The notes under the pieces: model-generated
Databases searched by the model: none
Told to the model about the DNA's origin: nothing
What the model saw: only the letters and a program-made list of their open reading frames with translations
Program-made: the position numbers and the translations under genes
Shown here: positions 1 to 12,060 of the stretch, piece after piece
Position numbering within the stretch: the first letter of the stretch is position 1
Layout of the letters: each line of letters opens with the position of its first letter
Source of the DNA: Atherinomorus stipes
Taxonomy: Eukaryota; Chordata; Actinopteri; Atheriniformes; Atherinidae
DNA length: 64,000 bases
Direction: 5' to 3'
NCBI GenBank assembly: GCA_023101725.1
Contig: JALJCO010007865.1
Coordinates: forward strand, 122,001-186,000

Positions 1-775
1 GGACATAGTTGTTCTGAGCAGGTCTTGAGAACTCTGGGACTGACACCATCTGGACCTGCAGCTTTGTTCCGGTTCAGTTTCTCCAGTTGTTTCTTGACCT
101 GGTCACAGGAGACAGTCAGGCTGGAGGTGGAGGCAAAAGAGGTCTCAGGATGTCCTGATGTGGAGGCGAAAGAGGTCTCAGGATGTCCTGATGTGGAGGG
201 AGAGGAGGCTGTGTTCAGGTCCATGACTGAGGTGCAGGGTGACAGAGTGGAGGTGGGACAGGAAAGCTGTGGGCTCATGGAGGGTGTGTGGAATGTTGGG
301 TTGTTGGCAGGGGGGAACTGAACCTATTGAAGAACATGTTCAGTTCGTTAGCTCTGTCCAGACCTCCATCAGTCTGGTCCCCCTTTAACTTAAAGCCAGT
401 GATCTTCTTCATTCCCGACCACACATCCCTCACGTTGTTCTGCTGGAGCTGCCCTCCAACTTCTTCCTGTAGTCCTCCTTCACTTCTTAGTCTGTGTTTT
501 CAGTTGTTTTTGTGTGGTCTTCAGTAACTCCCTGTCTCCATCCCTGAAAGCTTTCTTTTTGATGTTCAGCAGCTTTTTCAGGTCACTGGTGAACCAGGGT
601 TTGTTATTGGGGAAGCACCTCACTGTTCTTGTTGGAACGATGTTGTCCACACAGAAGTTTATGTAATCTATCACACACTCAGTCATGGTGATGATGTCAT
701 CTCCATGAGGTTCACAGAGGACCAAGCCATAGTACAGCACCATCTTTTCCCTCGGGGGAGTAATTATAGGGATGA
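1..775 (-). mobile_element. LINE-2/jockey-like reverse transcriptase fragment (decayed)
   Basis: On the minus strand, 779-480 translates with CFPNNKPWFTSDLKKLLN and AFRDGDRELLKTTQKQLK, a typical fish non-LTR linker before the reverse transcriptase. After a frame break, the region near 110-1 reads LNRNKAAGPDGVSPRVLK, the start of the RT domain. The element runs off the window's left edge. Frameshifts and stops between the parts show it is dead. A 33-bp in-frame tandem duplication lies around 136-201. Confidence 0.75.
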
Positions 776-2959
776 GCAATAATTAATGAGCATTTTCATT
801 CATTTAATGGTCTTAATACAACAAAGTTGATCAGTAGAAGCACAGCAATCATTTCCTTTCATTTTGTCTTGTTATAAGTGTGAGTTGAATCCGTGTTCTC
901 CTGTCCTAAAACAGCTGTTTAAGCAGCTGCTCTGATGCAACAGTTCAGCATGTTGTGAAATCTGCATGTTTTCTTTGCAGCGGGGAGTTAAATGAGAACA
1001 CGTACTAAGTTCACCAAACTCTTATCTAACTGGACATAAAGTGCAGCTCTGCTCTGTCGGCTCAGCCGTTCTTACTCCCCGTTCACAGATCAGCCTCATG
1101 GCGGAAGCTGACAGAGACTTTTACAGCATTTGCAGATTTCAGGAAGGGATGTGTTGAATTTTTAAACAAGGATTTCTTTCAACAGCTATCTGGTGAGAGC
1201 AGATCCAGCTCCATCTGAGGCCCAGATAGTGTCCAGCTCGTCTCCTCATCTGGATACATGTTGCTCCTCCACTGACTCTTTCCTCCTGCCCTCCACCTTT
1301 AATTTACAAACAACCTCTAAACCACATTCTCATTACCTTCCAAACCCCTCCTGTTGCCCGCCTGCTGGCTCACCTTGAAGATGATATGATGTGAAGAACT
1401 GATATTAGACTTATTATATTGGATTTTTCCACATGGTTATTAGACTTTCCTCCCGCTGCTCCCCTTCCACCCTGAAACATCAGTGGAGAGTGGATCTCTC
1501 TTTGAATTGTCTTCAAAGAGAGCTGAGGAAGAGTGAGGAACTGTTATTGATGTGGGTCTAAAAACCCAGAGCACACTGTTCATGATCTTGGGGGATAAAA
1601 AAAAAAGAAATGTAATTCTAATTAAATGGAAATGACCCTGATTAATGTTTGATCAAAGGAAAATTGACATCTGTGTTGTGTCTTTTAACTCCAGTCTCAC
1701 GCAGGAATGAAAGGAGTGTTTTCTTTCTCTTATTAAAACCTTCTTGCATATATCTACAAATTTAATGTATATGATCATTCAAATTTATATGTACAGCAAA
1801 AACTTTGATCCAAACAGCTTTGGTGCATGATGCAAGCTGAGAACTGTTCCAGCAGCCGCTTACGTCCACGTTTTACCACCATGTGTCACGAACATCATTT
1901 GCTACTCTCACATTTCTGTTATGGTAAGAAACAGTCAGTCTAGTGCATGAGTTTGCTACTTTCACGAATAAAAGAGCCAATTTTTTCCACCTGCTCTACC
2001 AAATATATACTTTAAAGTTGCAAAAATTTTCTGACTATAAGACAAGCACAACAGAAAAGGCCATGTCCCCATGGCGCTGAAGTCGGTTCAGGTGTGAAGA
2101 CGGTGGCAAAAAATTCAAAGAAAGGCTTCACTATCTCCACGAAACCGCTGTAGTACGCGAGGCAAGTGGTGCTACGACGATGAACGATAACGCTCCTGTC
2201 GTCACTTTCAGCGGGGGGTTGTCCTACTGAATATATCCAGACACACCCACGGTCCACATACACTGAATATACTTACACAAAACATAACAGGAGAGGAAAA
2301 CAGTAAAGTTATTTGGCTTGTGTGCATACATGTCCCCAATCAAATCTGCGTGATGACCAATGACATGTGAGGCTCATTGACACATTGAACCATATTACTG
2401 GTACACTTTCAAAAATGTTGCGACACTTCCATGCTTACATGATGATCATCAGACAGACAACACAAGCGTAAGACTGTATTTCTGTTATGTTGGAAGATAA
2501 AGTTGAATGATTCATATGGAAGATTGGAGCTGCTATGACTCCAACTGACCACCAGGTGTCACTGGCATGGTCGACTCTACAGTACTATATCAGGCTTTGA
2601 GTCTTCGACTCTTTTTTCCAATACAGTCAAGCAAAAGCCTCAAAAGGTCACAAGGCTTCATCAGCCCATCTCTGGTGTTTAGATGTGTAATTCTACTTAC
2701 CAAAGATCTGTTGATGTGTGGTGTATACTTACCTGTTCATTTATGATTGTGTAGGTTAATGACAGGTGTAGCTGTCTACCATACTTGTGATTAGTATCTG
2801 ATCTTTTCCACCTGTGCAGTGCTAATGGACAGATTGGAGGTGCAACCCTATTAGCTGTGCAAGTGGGGGTGGGCAGTCCTGAGTAGGGACTGAAGGACTA
2901 TTTAAAGTGACTCAGATGTGATTCTGAGGGAAAGAAAAAAAAAGATTTGAAAGAGGATG
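776..2959. other. No gene seen (2.2 kb)
   Basis: AT-rich and mostly unique-looking. The short open frames lack family signatures or splice context. Some segments (for example 1990-2280) could be old MITEs, but I cannot find paired ends. Confidence 0.5.
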
Positions 2960-3305
2960 TGGCTGGGACAGATTATTTATTTAATCTTTATTTTACCAGA
3001 AAAGTTCCATTGAGATTAAAAAACTCTTTTCCAAGGAAGCCCTGGTCAAGAGGCAGCAGTTACAATTTACAAGATATTATACAAAATATACAATAAAAAG
3101 AATTAAAAACAGGTACAATTCAGTGAGGAAATTTCAAGGGCTTCTAGTCTAGACCTAAAAGCGTTCAAAGAAATAAGTTCAGAAAATTTCCAGTCTTTTT
3201 GCAACCAGTTCCATGTTGAAGGAGCAGCGTAAGCAAAAGCCCTTTCTCCAAGTTCTGAGCAGCAGGTGGTCATTTGATCACAAAGAGAAAGTTTCAACAC
3301 TTCTT
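2960..3305 (-). mobile_element. LINE 3' end: C-terminal ORF2 remnant and 3' tail
   Basis: The minus-strand frame 3300-3103 reads GERAFAYAAPSTWNWLQKDW, the usual end of fish LINE ORF2 proteins (RAFSYAAP-W-N-L). It is followed by the 3' UTR words for TGCCTCTTGACCAGGGCTTC and an AATAAAGATTAAATAAATAA tail around 2965-3000. It is 5'-truncated at the junction with the neighbouring Tc1-like remnant. Confidence 0.7.
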
Positions 3306-3319
3306 TGTGTGATTATGCT

Positions 3320-4202
3320 ACAAATGTACAACGCCAACAGACCAAGCATAGCCTTCAACCCTTCGGAGTTGAGCTTGACTCCATCCTCAACCCGAAAAGG
3401 CCCCACAAGCTCATCTTTGATGATACCAGCCCATACCAGTACCCCACCTCCACCTTGCTGGCGTCTGAGTGGGACTGGAGCTCTCTGGCCTTTACCGATC
3501 CAGCCACGGGCCCATCCATCTGGCCCATCAAGGCTCACTCTCATTTCATCAGTCCATAAAACCTTAGAAAAATCAGTCTTGAGATATTTCTTGGGCCAGT
3601 CTTGACGTTTCAGCTTGTGTGTCTTGTTCAGTGGTGGGGGTTTTTCAGCCTTTCTTACCTTGGCCATGTCTCTGAGTATTGCACACCTTGTGCTTTTGGG
3701 CACTCCAGTGATGTTGCAGCTCTGAAATATGGCAAAACTGCTGGCAAGTGGCATCTTGGCAGCTGCACGCTTGACTTTTCTCAGTTCATGGGCAGTTATT
3801 TTGCGCCTTGGTTTTTACACACGTTTCTTGCGACCCTGTTAACTATTTTGAGAAACGCTTGATTGTTGGATGATCACGCTTCAGAAGCTTGGCAATTTTA
3901 AGAGTGCTGCATCCCTCTGCAAGATATCTCACTATTTTTGACTTTTCGGAGCCTGTCAAGTCCCTCTTCTGACCCATTTTGCCAAAGGAAAGGAAGTTGC
4001 CTAATAATTATATTTGCCTAATAAACCTGATATAGGGTGTTGGTGTGATTAGACCACAACCCTTCTCATTACAGAGATGCACATCACCTGATATGCTTAA
4101 TTGGTAGTAGCTTTGGGCCTATACAGCTTGGAGTAAGACAACATACATAAAGAGGATGATGTGGTCAAAATACTCATTTGCCTAATAATTCTGCACTCCC
4201 TG
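3320..4202 (-). mobile_element. Tc1-like transposon, 3'-truncated, broken transposase
   Basis: The 5' terminus at 4202-4160 reads TACAGGGAGTGCAGAATTAT then TAGGCAAATGAGTA on the minus strand. The frame from 3754 down to about 3335 carries VLWTDEMRVSLDGPDGWARG and LRRQQGGGGVLVWAGIIKDE, placing the first catalytic Asp in WTDE and the glycine-rich motif after it. The upstream helix-turn-helix part is in other frames. The C-terminal catalytic residues and the 3' inverted repeat are missing, and a LINE remnant abuts the break. Confidence 0.8.
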
Positions 4203-4227
4203 TATGTGGCTGCCCCCTCTCCGCCAT

Positions 4228-4360
4228 TCTACTTGATGAACACCTAAGGGCGACTCTACGTAATATCTTTCAAAAGAGTCAAAGTGATGCAGAAACTTTA
4301 CCAGTGAGTAAACGCACGTATGTACTCCTAGAAATAAGGTCCTCTTTACAGAAGTTGGGG
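4228..4360 (+). repeat. Interspersed repeat, second copy at 22173-22290
   Basis: Shares GGGCGACTC(T/A)ACGTAATAT, CTCAAAGTGATGCAGAAA-TTTAC and GAGTAAA-GTACGTA with 22173-22290 in the same orientation. Its class is unknown. Confidence 0.5.
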
Positions 4361-5035
4361 ATGCTGTGCATGCGTGCTACCTTTGCTACTATCCCTGCTG
4401 CTTCGCTATGATTCACCTGTACTTCCACGGCATATCGTTCCCCTATTGAATGCTGCTTAGTCAGTCTTTCGATGTGAAATCGGCTTCTCGTTTGTACTCG
4501 ATCAGAATGTGGGGGTCACGAAACATAATTGGAAAAAAATTCGAGTTTTTTAGTTTACTTTCGCCAAGTGATGCTATTGGAAACACCCGATTACAACAGC
4601 TATGCTAAGCTAAGCTAAAGTCAGTGCTGCCAGATTCAGAGAATGACTGGGTTGGCTAGAAAACGCTTCTGCCCTCTTGTCCAACTCAGGGGACTGCGGG
4701 GGGAGGCTCAGTTTCACCCAGAGGTGGCATATGCCTTTAAACAGTGCAATCCATTCAAAAATTAATCATTACTTTATGTACTGCTTTGATCTAATTCCAC
4801 CCTTTTGGAAATTTTGACAATATTGTGTTTTGGTGATCAAGGATTAAGGACAAGGCGTTGGGAGAAGTTTGTTCTCAAGTGCGCCCTTTTTGGACCTTTT
4901 TAAACACCATAGTGGCAGCCATGTTGCAAAGATGAAGCACCTGTGCTGACAGATTACACCCTCACGTAAATGTATGGTGGTAGTGGGGGCTCCAGTAGAG
5001 GGAGCACCAGAGCTGAAGTTGCTTAGTTTAGCTTT

Positions 5036-5610
5036 AAAGGGAAGTTCAGGATTTTTGACATAGGGCCTCATATCCAAGTGAGCCAGGGTCCTACTTATCA
5101 CTGAAGACAGTTTCAACATATTTCATCCCGTTATTCTAGTAGGTTGCAATGCTAATGCTAGTGTGAGTCAATAGGAATCTGCTAGCCTGTCATTAAATCC
5201 AATCTTATCCACTCTATAGAATATCCGAGGCAAATCAGCAAGCCTATCTGTGTAAACGTCGTGTTAAACTAGTAAACTCATTTGTTAAACAAGTGAAATT
5301 AGCCTTGTATGACAAATTTTGCATTCCATATTGAGGAACTAGTTTCTTACCATCTGTGGAATGATATACTTTGCTTCCGGGGGTGTTGTGTTGCTCCCTT
5401 TGTCAGTGTATTCCGGTTCATAGAGATATGGTGACAGTTAGTTTAATGAAAAAAAGTCAGAAATCGTCCTCAAAATCCAACATATCCTCATACCTTTCAG
5501 ACGTGGCCGTAGTTCTGATTGTATATTTATGTAATCAAATTCCTTCACGTTCATAGCAGCAGATGACATCACTCCACCGCCAAATACAGGAAGTTAAACT
5601 TTGTTTGCTT
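5036..5610. mobile_element. TTAA-type MITE, right end lost (family of 51291-52149)
   Basis: Begins TTTAAAGGGAAGTTCAGGAT and continues with TGACATAGGGCCTCAT, ATCACTGAAGACAGTTTCAA and GTCAATAGGAATCTGCTAGC, all shared with the complete copy at 51291-52149. Similarity ends near 5610 after CAGATGACATCACTC. Confidence 0.7.
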
Positions 5611-7175
5611 GATAGTGTGCTCTTATTGGAGCAAATGAATTACGTAGAATGACAGAACTACGTAGAATGATAAGCTGCTGTCTGATTCAGCCGTTTTTGA
5701 ACAAAGAACAAAGCTGACAGACCATAAACAGGAACTTTGATTCTCACTCTGGACATTCACATGGCCTCATCAGTGCACAACAGATCATATTATACCCCCA
5801 ACACCCCAGAAAAGGGAAATTTGATGTCATGGCACCTTTAAAGTGCTGGTGACATGATTTTTGATATTTTAGGCCATGTTTTATGGACCACAACGTTCTT
5901 CGTGATGATCTACAGCAGTGGTTCTCAAACTGGGGGGCAGCCAGGCCTACAGTTTTTGTTGTTCTAACAACACAATGGGCATATTCTTTAAAGTACTAAT
6001 GAACAAATGATGATGACTCAAAAGGCAGTGATGTAGTGCATTTTTTCATCATCTCATGGTAAATGTTTGGATGCATGTGGTAGCAATAGAGGGATGGGGT
6101 CTGGTGTCAACTTTGCCCTGATCAGAGCAAATAACCTGATATTTCACAATATCTCCCAGATTAGCCATTAACTCTCAGCAACACCACAGCTGTCTCTGTT
6201 AGCATTAGCTAGCATCATAACTTATGTGCAGCCTTGCATCAGTACTGGCCCACTTTAGGCTGGGCCCTTGGCCCAAGAATGGCCCACTCATTTAACAAAG
6301 ACACCACAAGTTTGCTTTGGCCCACACACTCATACCTCTCACAGTTTGTCGCCACAATACTGGCCCGTGAGTGTTGGCTGAGAGCTGGCTGGATCCCTGG
6401 TCCAATACTGGGCCATACTGTAAATTTGGGCTGGCTGAGTGTTGGCTGAGTGTCAGCATTGGCCCATGCACTATGAAACGGAGCTAATAAAGTGCTAAAT
6501 GTCAAAAGAAACCCAATTTTTCTGAAAGTAATTGTATTAATTCATAAGTTGAGAAAGCTATTATACATCAAATGTGTTGAACTGAACACGAGAACACAAA
6601 TCCATAACCTTAATCCTACAATACCAAAATGAGTAATAATAACCACACAAACATCCACATAAAGAGAGTGAGCCGAAGAAGCATTTTCTTTCGCCAGGAA
6701 CCCCACTCTTTCTCCCTCCCTCACGATCTGCTGCAAGCTGAAGCCAACGTTTCATTATTCCCCCCACCTCCGTTCAGCAGCCACGACAACTGGGTGTCTG
6801 GATATGTGACTACATAAAACAATAATTACTGTGGCAAGGTGCTGCCTTCCTTGCTTACCTTGCCACATGTTACCTGGTATTAAAACTATACCGTATGTGT
6901 CTGTACTTAAAGATTACAACCTCTCTTAATGCGAAGCCAGCCAGTTTTCCCATTAATGCCGCGCCAGTTCAACTTCTTGGTCATAGCATTGGTTAGGGTT
7001 TTCTTTAGGATCCGCCACGACGTGTCCCTCAAATCCAAACCCCCAATTAGTCCCAGATAGATAACCAACAGCAGGTTTTAAAAAGAAAAACAATTATTTA
7101 TAAACTGATCATTTCTATTTTCATGTTGTCCTGTCCACTGTTACAGTTAGCTTCACTGACTTTCCTACACAGATG
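5611..7175. other. No gene; degenerate TGGCCC-rich repeat at about 6234-6480
   Basis: No coding signal. The stretch 6234-6480 repeats variants of ACTGGCCCAC, GGCTGGGCCC and TGGCTGAGTGTTGGCTGAG and resembles an interspersed teleost repeat, though its ends are not clear. Confidence 0.4.
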
Positions 7176-8367
7176 TTAAAGGAGCCCTATCATGAAAAAT
7201 GGACTTTTAGGAGCTTTTCAGCATGTCAGTGTGTTATTTCCTTATCAAGAAATTATTTAAATCGTTATTTTTCTTCATTCATGCATATTTGAGTAATCTA
7301 CATGAATATTTAAACCAAGCGCTACCTCCCTGCAAATGGCTGACTACCCACCCCGTTACGTATGAACGTGGCACCAATCACGAAAGTCCAAATGCGCACG
7401 CTCAGTATCGTAGCAAGACGCCCTCTGTTGAACAGAAACTCAGAGAATCCTATCCACACTCTCTGAGGAAGAAACTAACACCTGCAGGAAGATTTCCTCA
7501 GAGACAAGCAGCCATCAGCTAACAGACGTTTGATCCAGAGTTCAGGAGAATTTTCTTCCTTTTTTTTTTTTTTCTATTTTTTAAGCTCTAGAGGACAGCA
7601 AGTTGGGAAAAATGCAGTTACGTTCAGCGTGGTTATGTTCAGCGTGGGAGTTTATTGTTGTACTGGATGAATCGACTTGCCAGAAGTGGTTGGATTTTAA
7701 CTTCAGGAGCAGAAAAAAAACCTCAACTTTGTGTGTGAACTTCACTCCTGACAACTTCATGAATCTCGGGCAGTAAAGTGTTTTTTTTCTCTGGGATTAC
7801 TTCTGAAACATGACGCAGTTCCTGCTATAAAAACGCGCATGGACAGACAACAACACTGGTGAGTCAACACATCTCTCAGCTCAATGCTAACTGTTAGGCT
7901 ATGATTTGTTCGCTAATTTACTTACTTGTCAGGGGTCTCTGTGGTACTTCTGTGGTACTGCGTGTACTTCAAACTCCATATCAGACTCTGGGTCGAGCGC
8001 ATACAGCTCCATAACAGGCTGGTCTGTTTTATTCCGTCGATGGGAGTAATTATCCATCAATGTTTACTACTAACATCCACATGAGAGCTGCCGGTGCCGG
8101 TGCTACAGACAATTCTGTGACCCTTCAGAATAAGTGTCTCTTCCGGGGCGACGTCATGAAATGGGCGTAAAACATGCTGCAATTGGTCGAGAGCTCCGCG
8201 GTTCAGTACAGTCAGCCATCTTACTTCCGTGTTGGAAATTAGACGCATAGAAAAACTAATATTTAACACCAAATTAGTTTCTATAGTAACGATGGGAACA
8301 TATCTAGCTTATAAATGCCTGTATTTGACTTTTGGAACATTTGAAAAGCATGATACAGCTCCTTTAA
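7176..8367. mobile_element. Complete 1.2-kb non-autonomous element with TTAA ends (piggyBac-like MITE)
   Basis: The left end is TTAAAGGAGCCCTATCATGA; the reverse complement of the right end is TTAAAGGAGCTGTATCATGC. The TTAA duplication (7176-7179, 8364-8367) and short inverted repeats fit a piggyBac-type MITE. There is no transposase frame inside. Confidence 0.7.
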
Positions 8368-8655
8368 AGCTTTGTCGCTACTTCGTCTCTGCTTCGTCTC
8401 TGCTCATTCACTGCTTCTTCGCTGCTTCGTGTCTGCTTCATATCTGTTTCATTGCTGATTTGTCTCTGCTTTGTCTGTTTCGTCACTGCTTCGTCTCTGC
8501 TTCGTCGCTGATTCGTATCTGCTTCATGTCTGCTTTGTGTCTACTTCGTTGCTTCTCCGTCGCTGTTTGGTCTCTGCTTTGTATCAGCTTCATCTCTTGT
8601 CTCGGCTTCATCGTTGCTTTGTCGCTGTTTCGTTTCTGCTTCATCGCTGTACAAA
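8368..8655. repeat. Degenerate minisatellite, unit about 10-13 bp (GCTTCGTCTCT-like)
   Basis: More than twenty variants of GCTTCGTCTCT, GCTTCATCTCT and GCTTTGTCGCT follow each other. The complementary array is at 21766-22045. Open frames through it are low-complexity artefacts. Confidence 0.8.
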
Positions 8656-8805
8656 ATGAGGTACAATTGTAAAAAACAACACTTCTCCAAAAGCTTGGGT
8701 GTAATTTGTTATTTTGTTGTGATAACTTGACTCGTATTGTAGCAGCTGGACAAGTCCTGAAAATGTCCTGGAAAAACACTCCAAGAACAGAGTGGGAACC
8801 CTGGG
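8656..8805 (+). repeat. Flank of the minisatellite; copies at 21620-21760 and 38150-38278
   Basis: Words TACAATTGTA, ACACTTCTCCAAAAGCTTG, GTGATAACTTGACTCGTA, AGCAGCTGGACAAGTCCTG and AGAGTGGGAACCCTG occur in reverse at 21620-21760 (beside a minisatellite) and at 38150-38278 (no minisatellite). Confidence 0.7.
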
Positions 8806-10141
8806 ACTGCAGACCCCTGGTCTGCTATCTGCAGTTTTTCTTTTTAATCAGTGATATCGCTGCCTTCGTCTGTTCACGCTGGACATCATCAGAGACGGTT
8901 GTGTGTTGATCTGTTCACACTGCAGTGTTTGAAATAGCTTTTACATGGACTCATACAACCACTACACAGAGATCAAGTCAGTCACTCAACAGCATCCACA
9001 AACTATCCTGAACACCCTCGAAACAGAAAGCAGGTCAAGTGGAAGAACACTGTCGGTTCAGATGGAGAGGAGCGAACACGTTGCAGGGCTGACATGAAAG
9101 ACCCGGAGATTATCTGAGAGATTTGAGAACATAAATTGCCTGGACTAGTGGAGAGGAAAGACAGCTTGTTTTTGAGCATCTGACTCTTACAGCACAGTCC
9201 AAATCTGCTCTTCCTCTCTGAAAGTCATCCTGAGCGCAGGAGTGAGACTGCAGGAAGACGGCCTATTAAAGATAACCATCGTCTCTCCCACTGCGTCCAA
9301 TCAGACTCTGTTTAGCTGGCATGGGATTGAAAATCCTCGTCCTCTTCCTCACTGTAACACAAAGCAAGGTTCATGGAGCAAGAAAATCAGGGAATTAATC
9401 ATTAAAGCTGGAAAGCAGACCAGCGTTGAGCTGAACTGGCGACCACTATTCCTCTTTTCATCCTTTACATTATCCTTTTGCTTTTTCCCTGATTTCCACT
9501 TTCATGGTGAACCCCTAAAAGGTTTAAGTCAAAAAGTCCATCCTGTCATGAAATGAATAGACCGGGATGATTTCTTCATGCTGGTGAGTTCAGGGTTTCA
9601 TGGAAAACTGAAAGGGATTACAGAAAAAGACTTTTCTCTCAAAAGAAGATGTGCATGTGTGTGTGTAAAGTAATGAAAGGAAGCAGCAAGTGAGAAAGAT
9701 TGTTTCTTTTCTTTTTAATAGAGTAGGTATAAACCTCAAATGATTCCCAGCTACGTTTTTGGAGAGGGCTTATGAAAGCTGTGCTTTAGCTACATTTGGA
9801 TTCTCCTCCTCATCTGTCTACAAGCTTTAATTAAATGTTCGCCTTGCAAACAGTCTTGTGGAACAAAGTAATGAAAACGTTGAGGAGAAATCACGGCCAG
9901 ATGGAGTAACACGACCATCAGGGGTTCAGACCTGCATCTGCACGGCTCAGCAGAGGGAACAGAAAAGCCTGCATGTGTGGGGGGTGGAAGCAGTTGGGAT
10001 TAAGACCCTTCATGACGAGTCCTGCTTTGTTTCTCCTCCTGTAAACACACGTTTTGATGTTTTTACAGAGTTGCTGCTTGGCGTGTTGGAGTACACAGAC
10101 TTTTATCAGTTGTTTCTCTCTGTCAGGTCTTGGTTCTTTGT
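8806..10141. other. No gene seen (1.3 kb)
   Basis: Unique-looking non-coding DNA. The open frame from 9242 and the longer one from 9858 (173 codons) have no recognisable family and the latter runs into a SINE-like repeat, so I do not call them. Confidence 0.5.
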
Positions 10142-10330
10142 TGGTGCCAGGTCTGTCATTCTCTGCACCGCTTATCCAGTTCAGGGTTGCTGGAGCCTAT
10201 CCCAGCTATTACCAGGTGAGAGGCAGGTACACCTGGACAGGTCACCAGTCTGTCGTAGGGCCAACACAGAGAGACAGACAACCATTCATGCTCACATTTA
10301 CTCCCAGGGACAGTTTAGAGCAGGGGTAGC
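10142..10330 (-). mobile_element. 3' part of teleost SINE-like repeat (family of 23680-24055)
   Basis: Reverse copy of GATAGGCTCCAGCAACCC, GACTGGCGACCTGTCCAGG and GTTGTCTGTCTCTCTGTGTT from the fuller plus-strand copy at 23680-24055. The 5' part is missing. Confidence 0.7.
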
Positions 10331-10367
10331 CAATGTGGGACAAGATGGGGTGCCCCCGACGCTTTGC

Positions 10368-10815
10368 TTTAAAGGATAACTTTCTTTTTTTTTCAACCTG
10401 GACCTTATTTCTAGGAGTTTATACGTGCATTTACTCACCGGTAAAATTTCTGCATCACTCTGAGTCCTTCGGAAGATATTATGTTGAGTTTTCCTTCAGA
10501 GTGAATCCATATCATGGCAGAGACGGGGCAGCCTCTCTGAGACATTATCTGCAGCAATGCTCCTTCATTTCACCGATGCTTTAAGTAGAATGAACGAATG
10601 AGTACTATTGTCCCGCGAGTCCAGATTTAGCTTTCCGTAAGTTATCAGGGGGTTCTACACACTTTGAGGCCGCGCGTTCACGATGCGCGCTTCTGTAGTA
10701 CAGCTGTGCTCGCTACCCAGATGACGACAACAAAAACACAATTTGTGAAACTCTGAACTCACAGGACAATAAACTCATTCGTTCATTTATTCTACTTAAA
10801 GCATTGATGAAATCA
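10368..10815. mobile_element. Decayed MITE related to 35752-36326, with internal inverted repeat
   Basis: Starts TTTAAAGGATAACTTTC, then CAACCTGGACCTTATTTC, GAGACATTATCTGC and CTCCTTCATTTCACCGATG, matching 35752-35945. The segment near 10577-10604 (CTTTAAGTAGAATGAACGAA) recurs inverted at about 10772-10804. Confidence 0.55.
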
Positions 10816-10899
10816 AGGAGTTTTACTACAGATGTCTTATCAAGAGGCTGTCCTCTATTTATTGCTGCATCTTATCCTGCACCTCTTTATTTATTTAAT

Positions 10900-12060
10900 A
10901 TTTTAATAAAGTAAAGCTTCCGGTCTGCCACCTGTCAATCAAAAGGACACGCCCCTAATTACTTTATGTGTAATTTTGAGATTAAATAACATCTAAACAG
11001 ATGAGTTATAAAAAATTCACCCCTCTTGCAGTTGACATGAAGGTAAACTTGACCTGTTAAACCTAAAATAATTTTTTGAACTAGGCTGTAAACATGTTTA
11101 TTTCTGCTGTAAATGAGTTTATTTCTGCGGTGAGGTGGGTCTTTTTAAAGAAATAGTTCACCCACAGAATGTAACTTTATTTTCCACTTCCCCTCATGGT
11201 GAGCAAGACTCTGGAGCACTTTTTTAATATCTCAAATGCAGCCGGCGATCAGGAAGGCTTCTCGTTTCCCCCCAACTTTCATATAACGGAGTTCGCCGGG
11301 GTCCGAGCCAAAAAGGTCCATAAAAGTCCACAAAAACTTGTCAGTATTCCTCCATACTGCTCGTCCAATGTAATCCAAGTGTCCTGAGTGGGTAGCGTCC
11401 AGAATTTACTCGAAACGACATCATTTAGTAGATTTTTACAGCCTTAACAGTTGTACATCACATCTCCTACAAGCACGCCGATGCACGTTCACGAAACTAC
11501 AGAAGGCGCAGCAGATGAGATCGCGCAATCTCTCTTTCTTTCTTTGTTTTAAATCAATACCTAACCCCTCTTGGACCCTCTTGTTTGTCTGCAGCTCTGG
11601 TGCTCTTACCACAATGTAAACAGCTAATTTCTTCTTCTACGCTTGCATTATCAGCAGAGTAGGCTCTGAACGCCGATGCTTCCATAGTTTCATGAACTCG
11701 TGAAAGTTTTGTGAAAGTAAGATGTAGTACTGTTTAGGCTCTAAGAATATACTAAATGGCGTCGTTTTAAGTAAATTCTGGATGCTACCCAGTATGGAGG
11801 AATACTGACAAGTTTTTGTGGACTTTTATGGACCTTTTTGGCTCGGGCCCCAGCGAACTCCATTATATGAAAGTTGGGGGAGAACAAGAAGCCTTCCTGA
11901 TCGCCGGCTGCATTTGAGATATTAAAAAAGTGCTCCAGAGTCTTGCTCACCATGAGAGTACGTGGAAAATAAAGTTACATCATTCTGTGGGTGAACTATT
12001 CCTTTAAGTCGGTCTTTGGGAATCTATGGGGATTTGCTCTGTTTTGCAGCCCCTATTGAA
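10900..12060. repeat. Interspersed repeat (also at 60345-60690) split by the foldback element
   Basis: 10900-11144 is the inverse of 60480-60690 (words AAAGGACACGCCC, TTACTTTATGTGTAATTTGA-like, GTTGACATGAAGGTAAACTTG, GGCTGTAAACATGTTTATTT). The continuation, ATCTATGGGGATTTGCTC, is found after the foldback insertion at 12020-12045, corresponding to 60423-60445. Confidence 0.65.
11145..12007. mobile_element. 863-bp foldback MITE with TTAA ends
   Basis: Long inverted arms of about 245 bp (11145-11390 and 11763-12007) begin TTAAAGAAATAGTTCACCCA and TTAAAGGAATAGTTCACCCA. Shared internal words include GTGAGCAAGACTCTGGAGCA and CTCAAATGCAGCCGGCGATC. Related copies are at 49269-52584, 56175-56317 and 57110-57949. 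No transposase is encoded. Confidence 0.8.

Noticed and set aside
8368..8655. CRISPR-like array
   Set aside because: Units are short, degenerate and contiguous, with no unique spacers; this is a minisatellite in a vertebrate genome.
9858..10379. 173-codon plus-strand frame
   Set aside because: Its second half is the reverse of a SINE-like repeat, so it cannot be a host gene.
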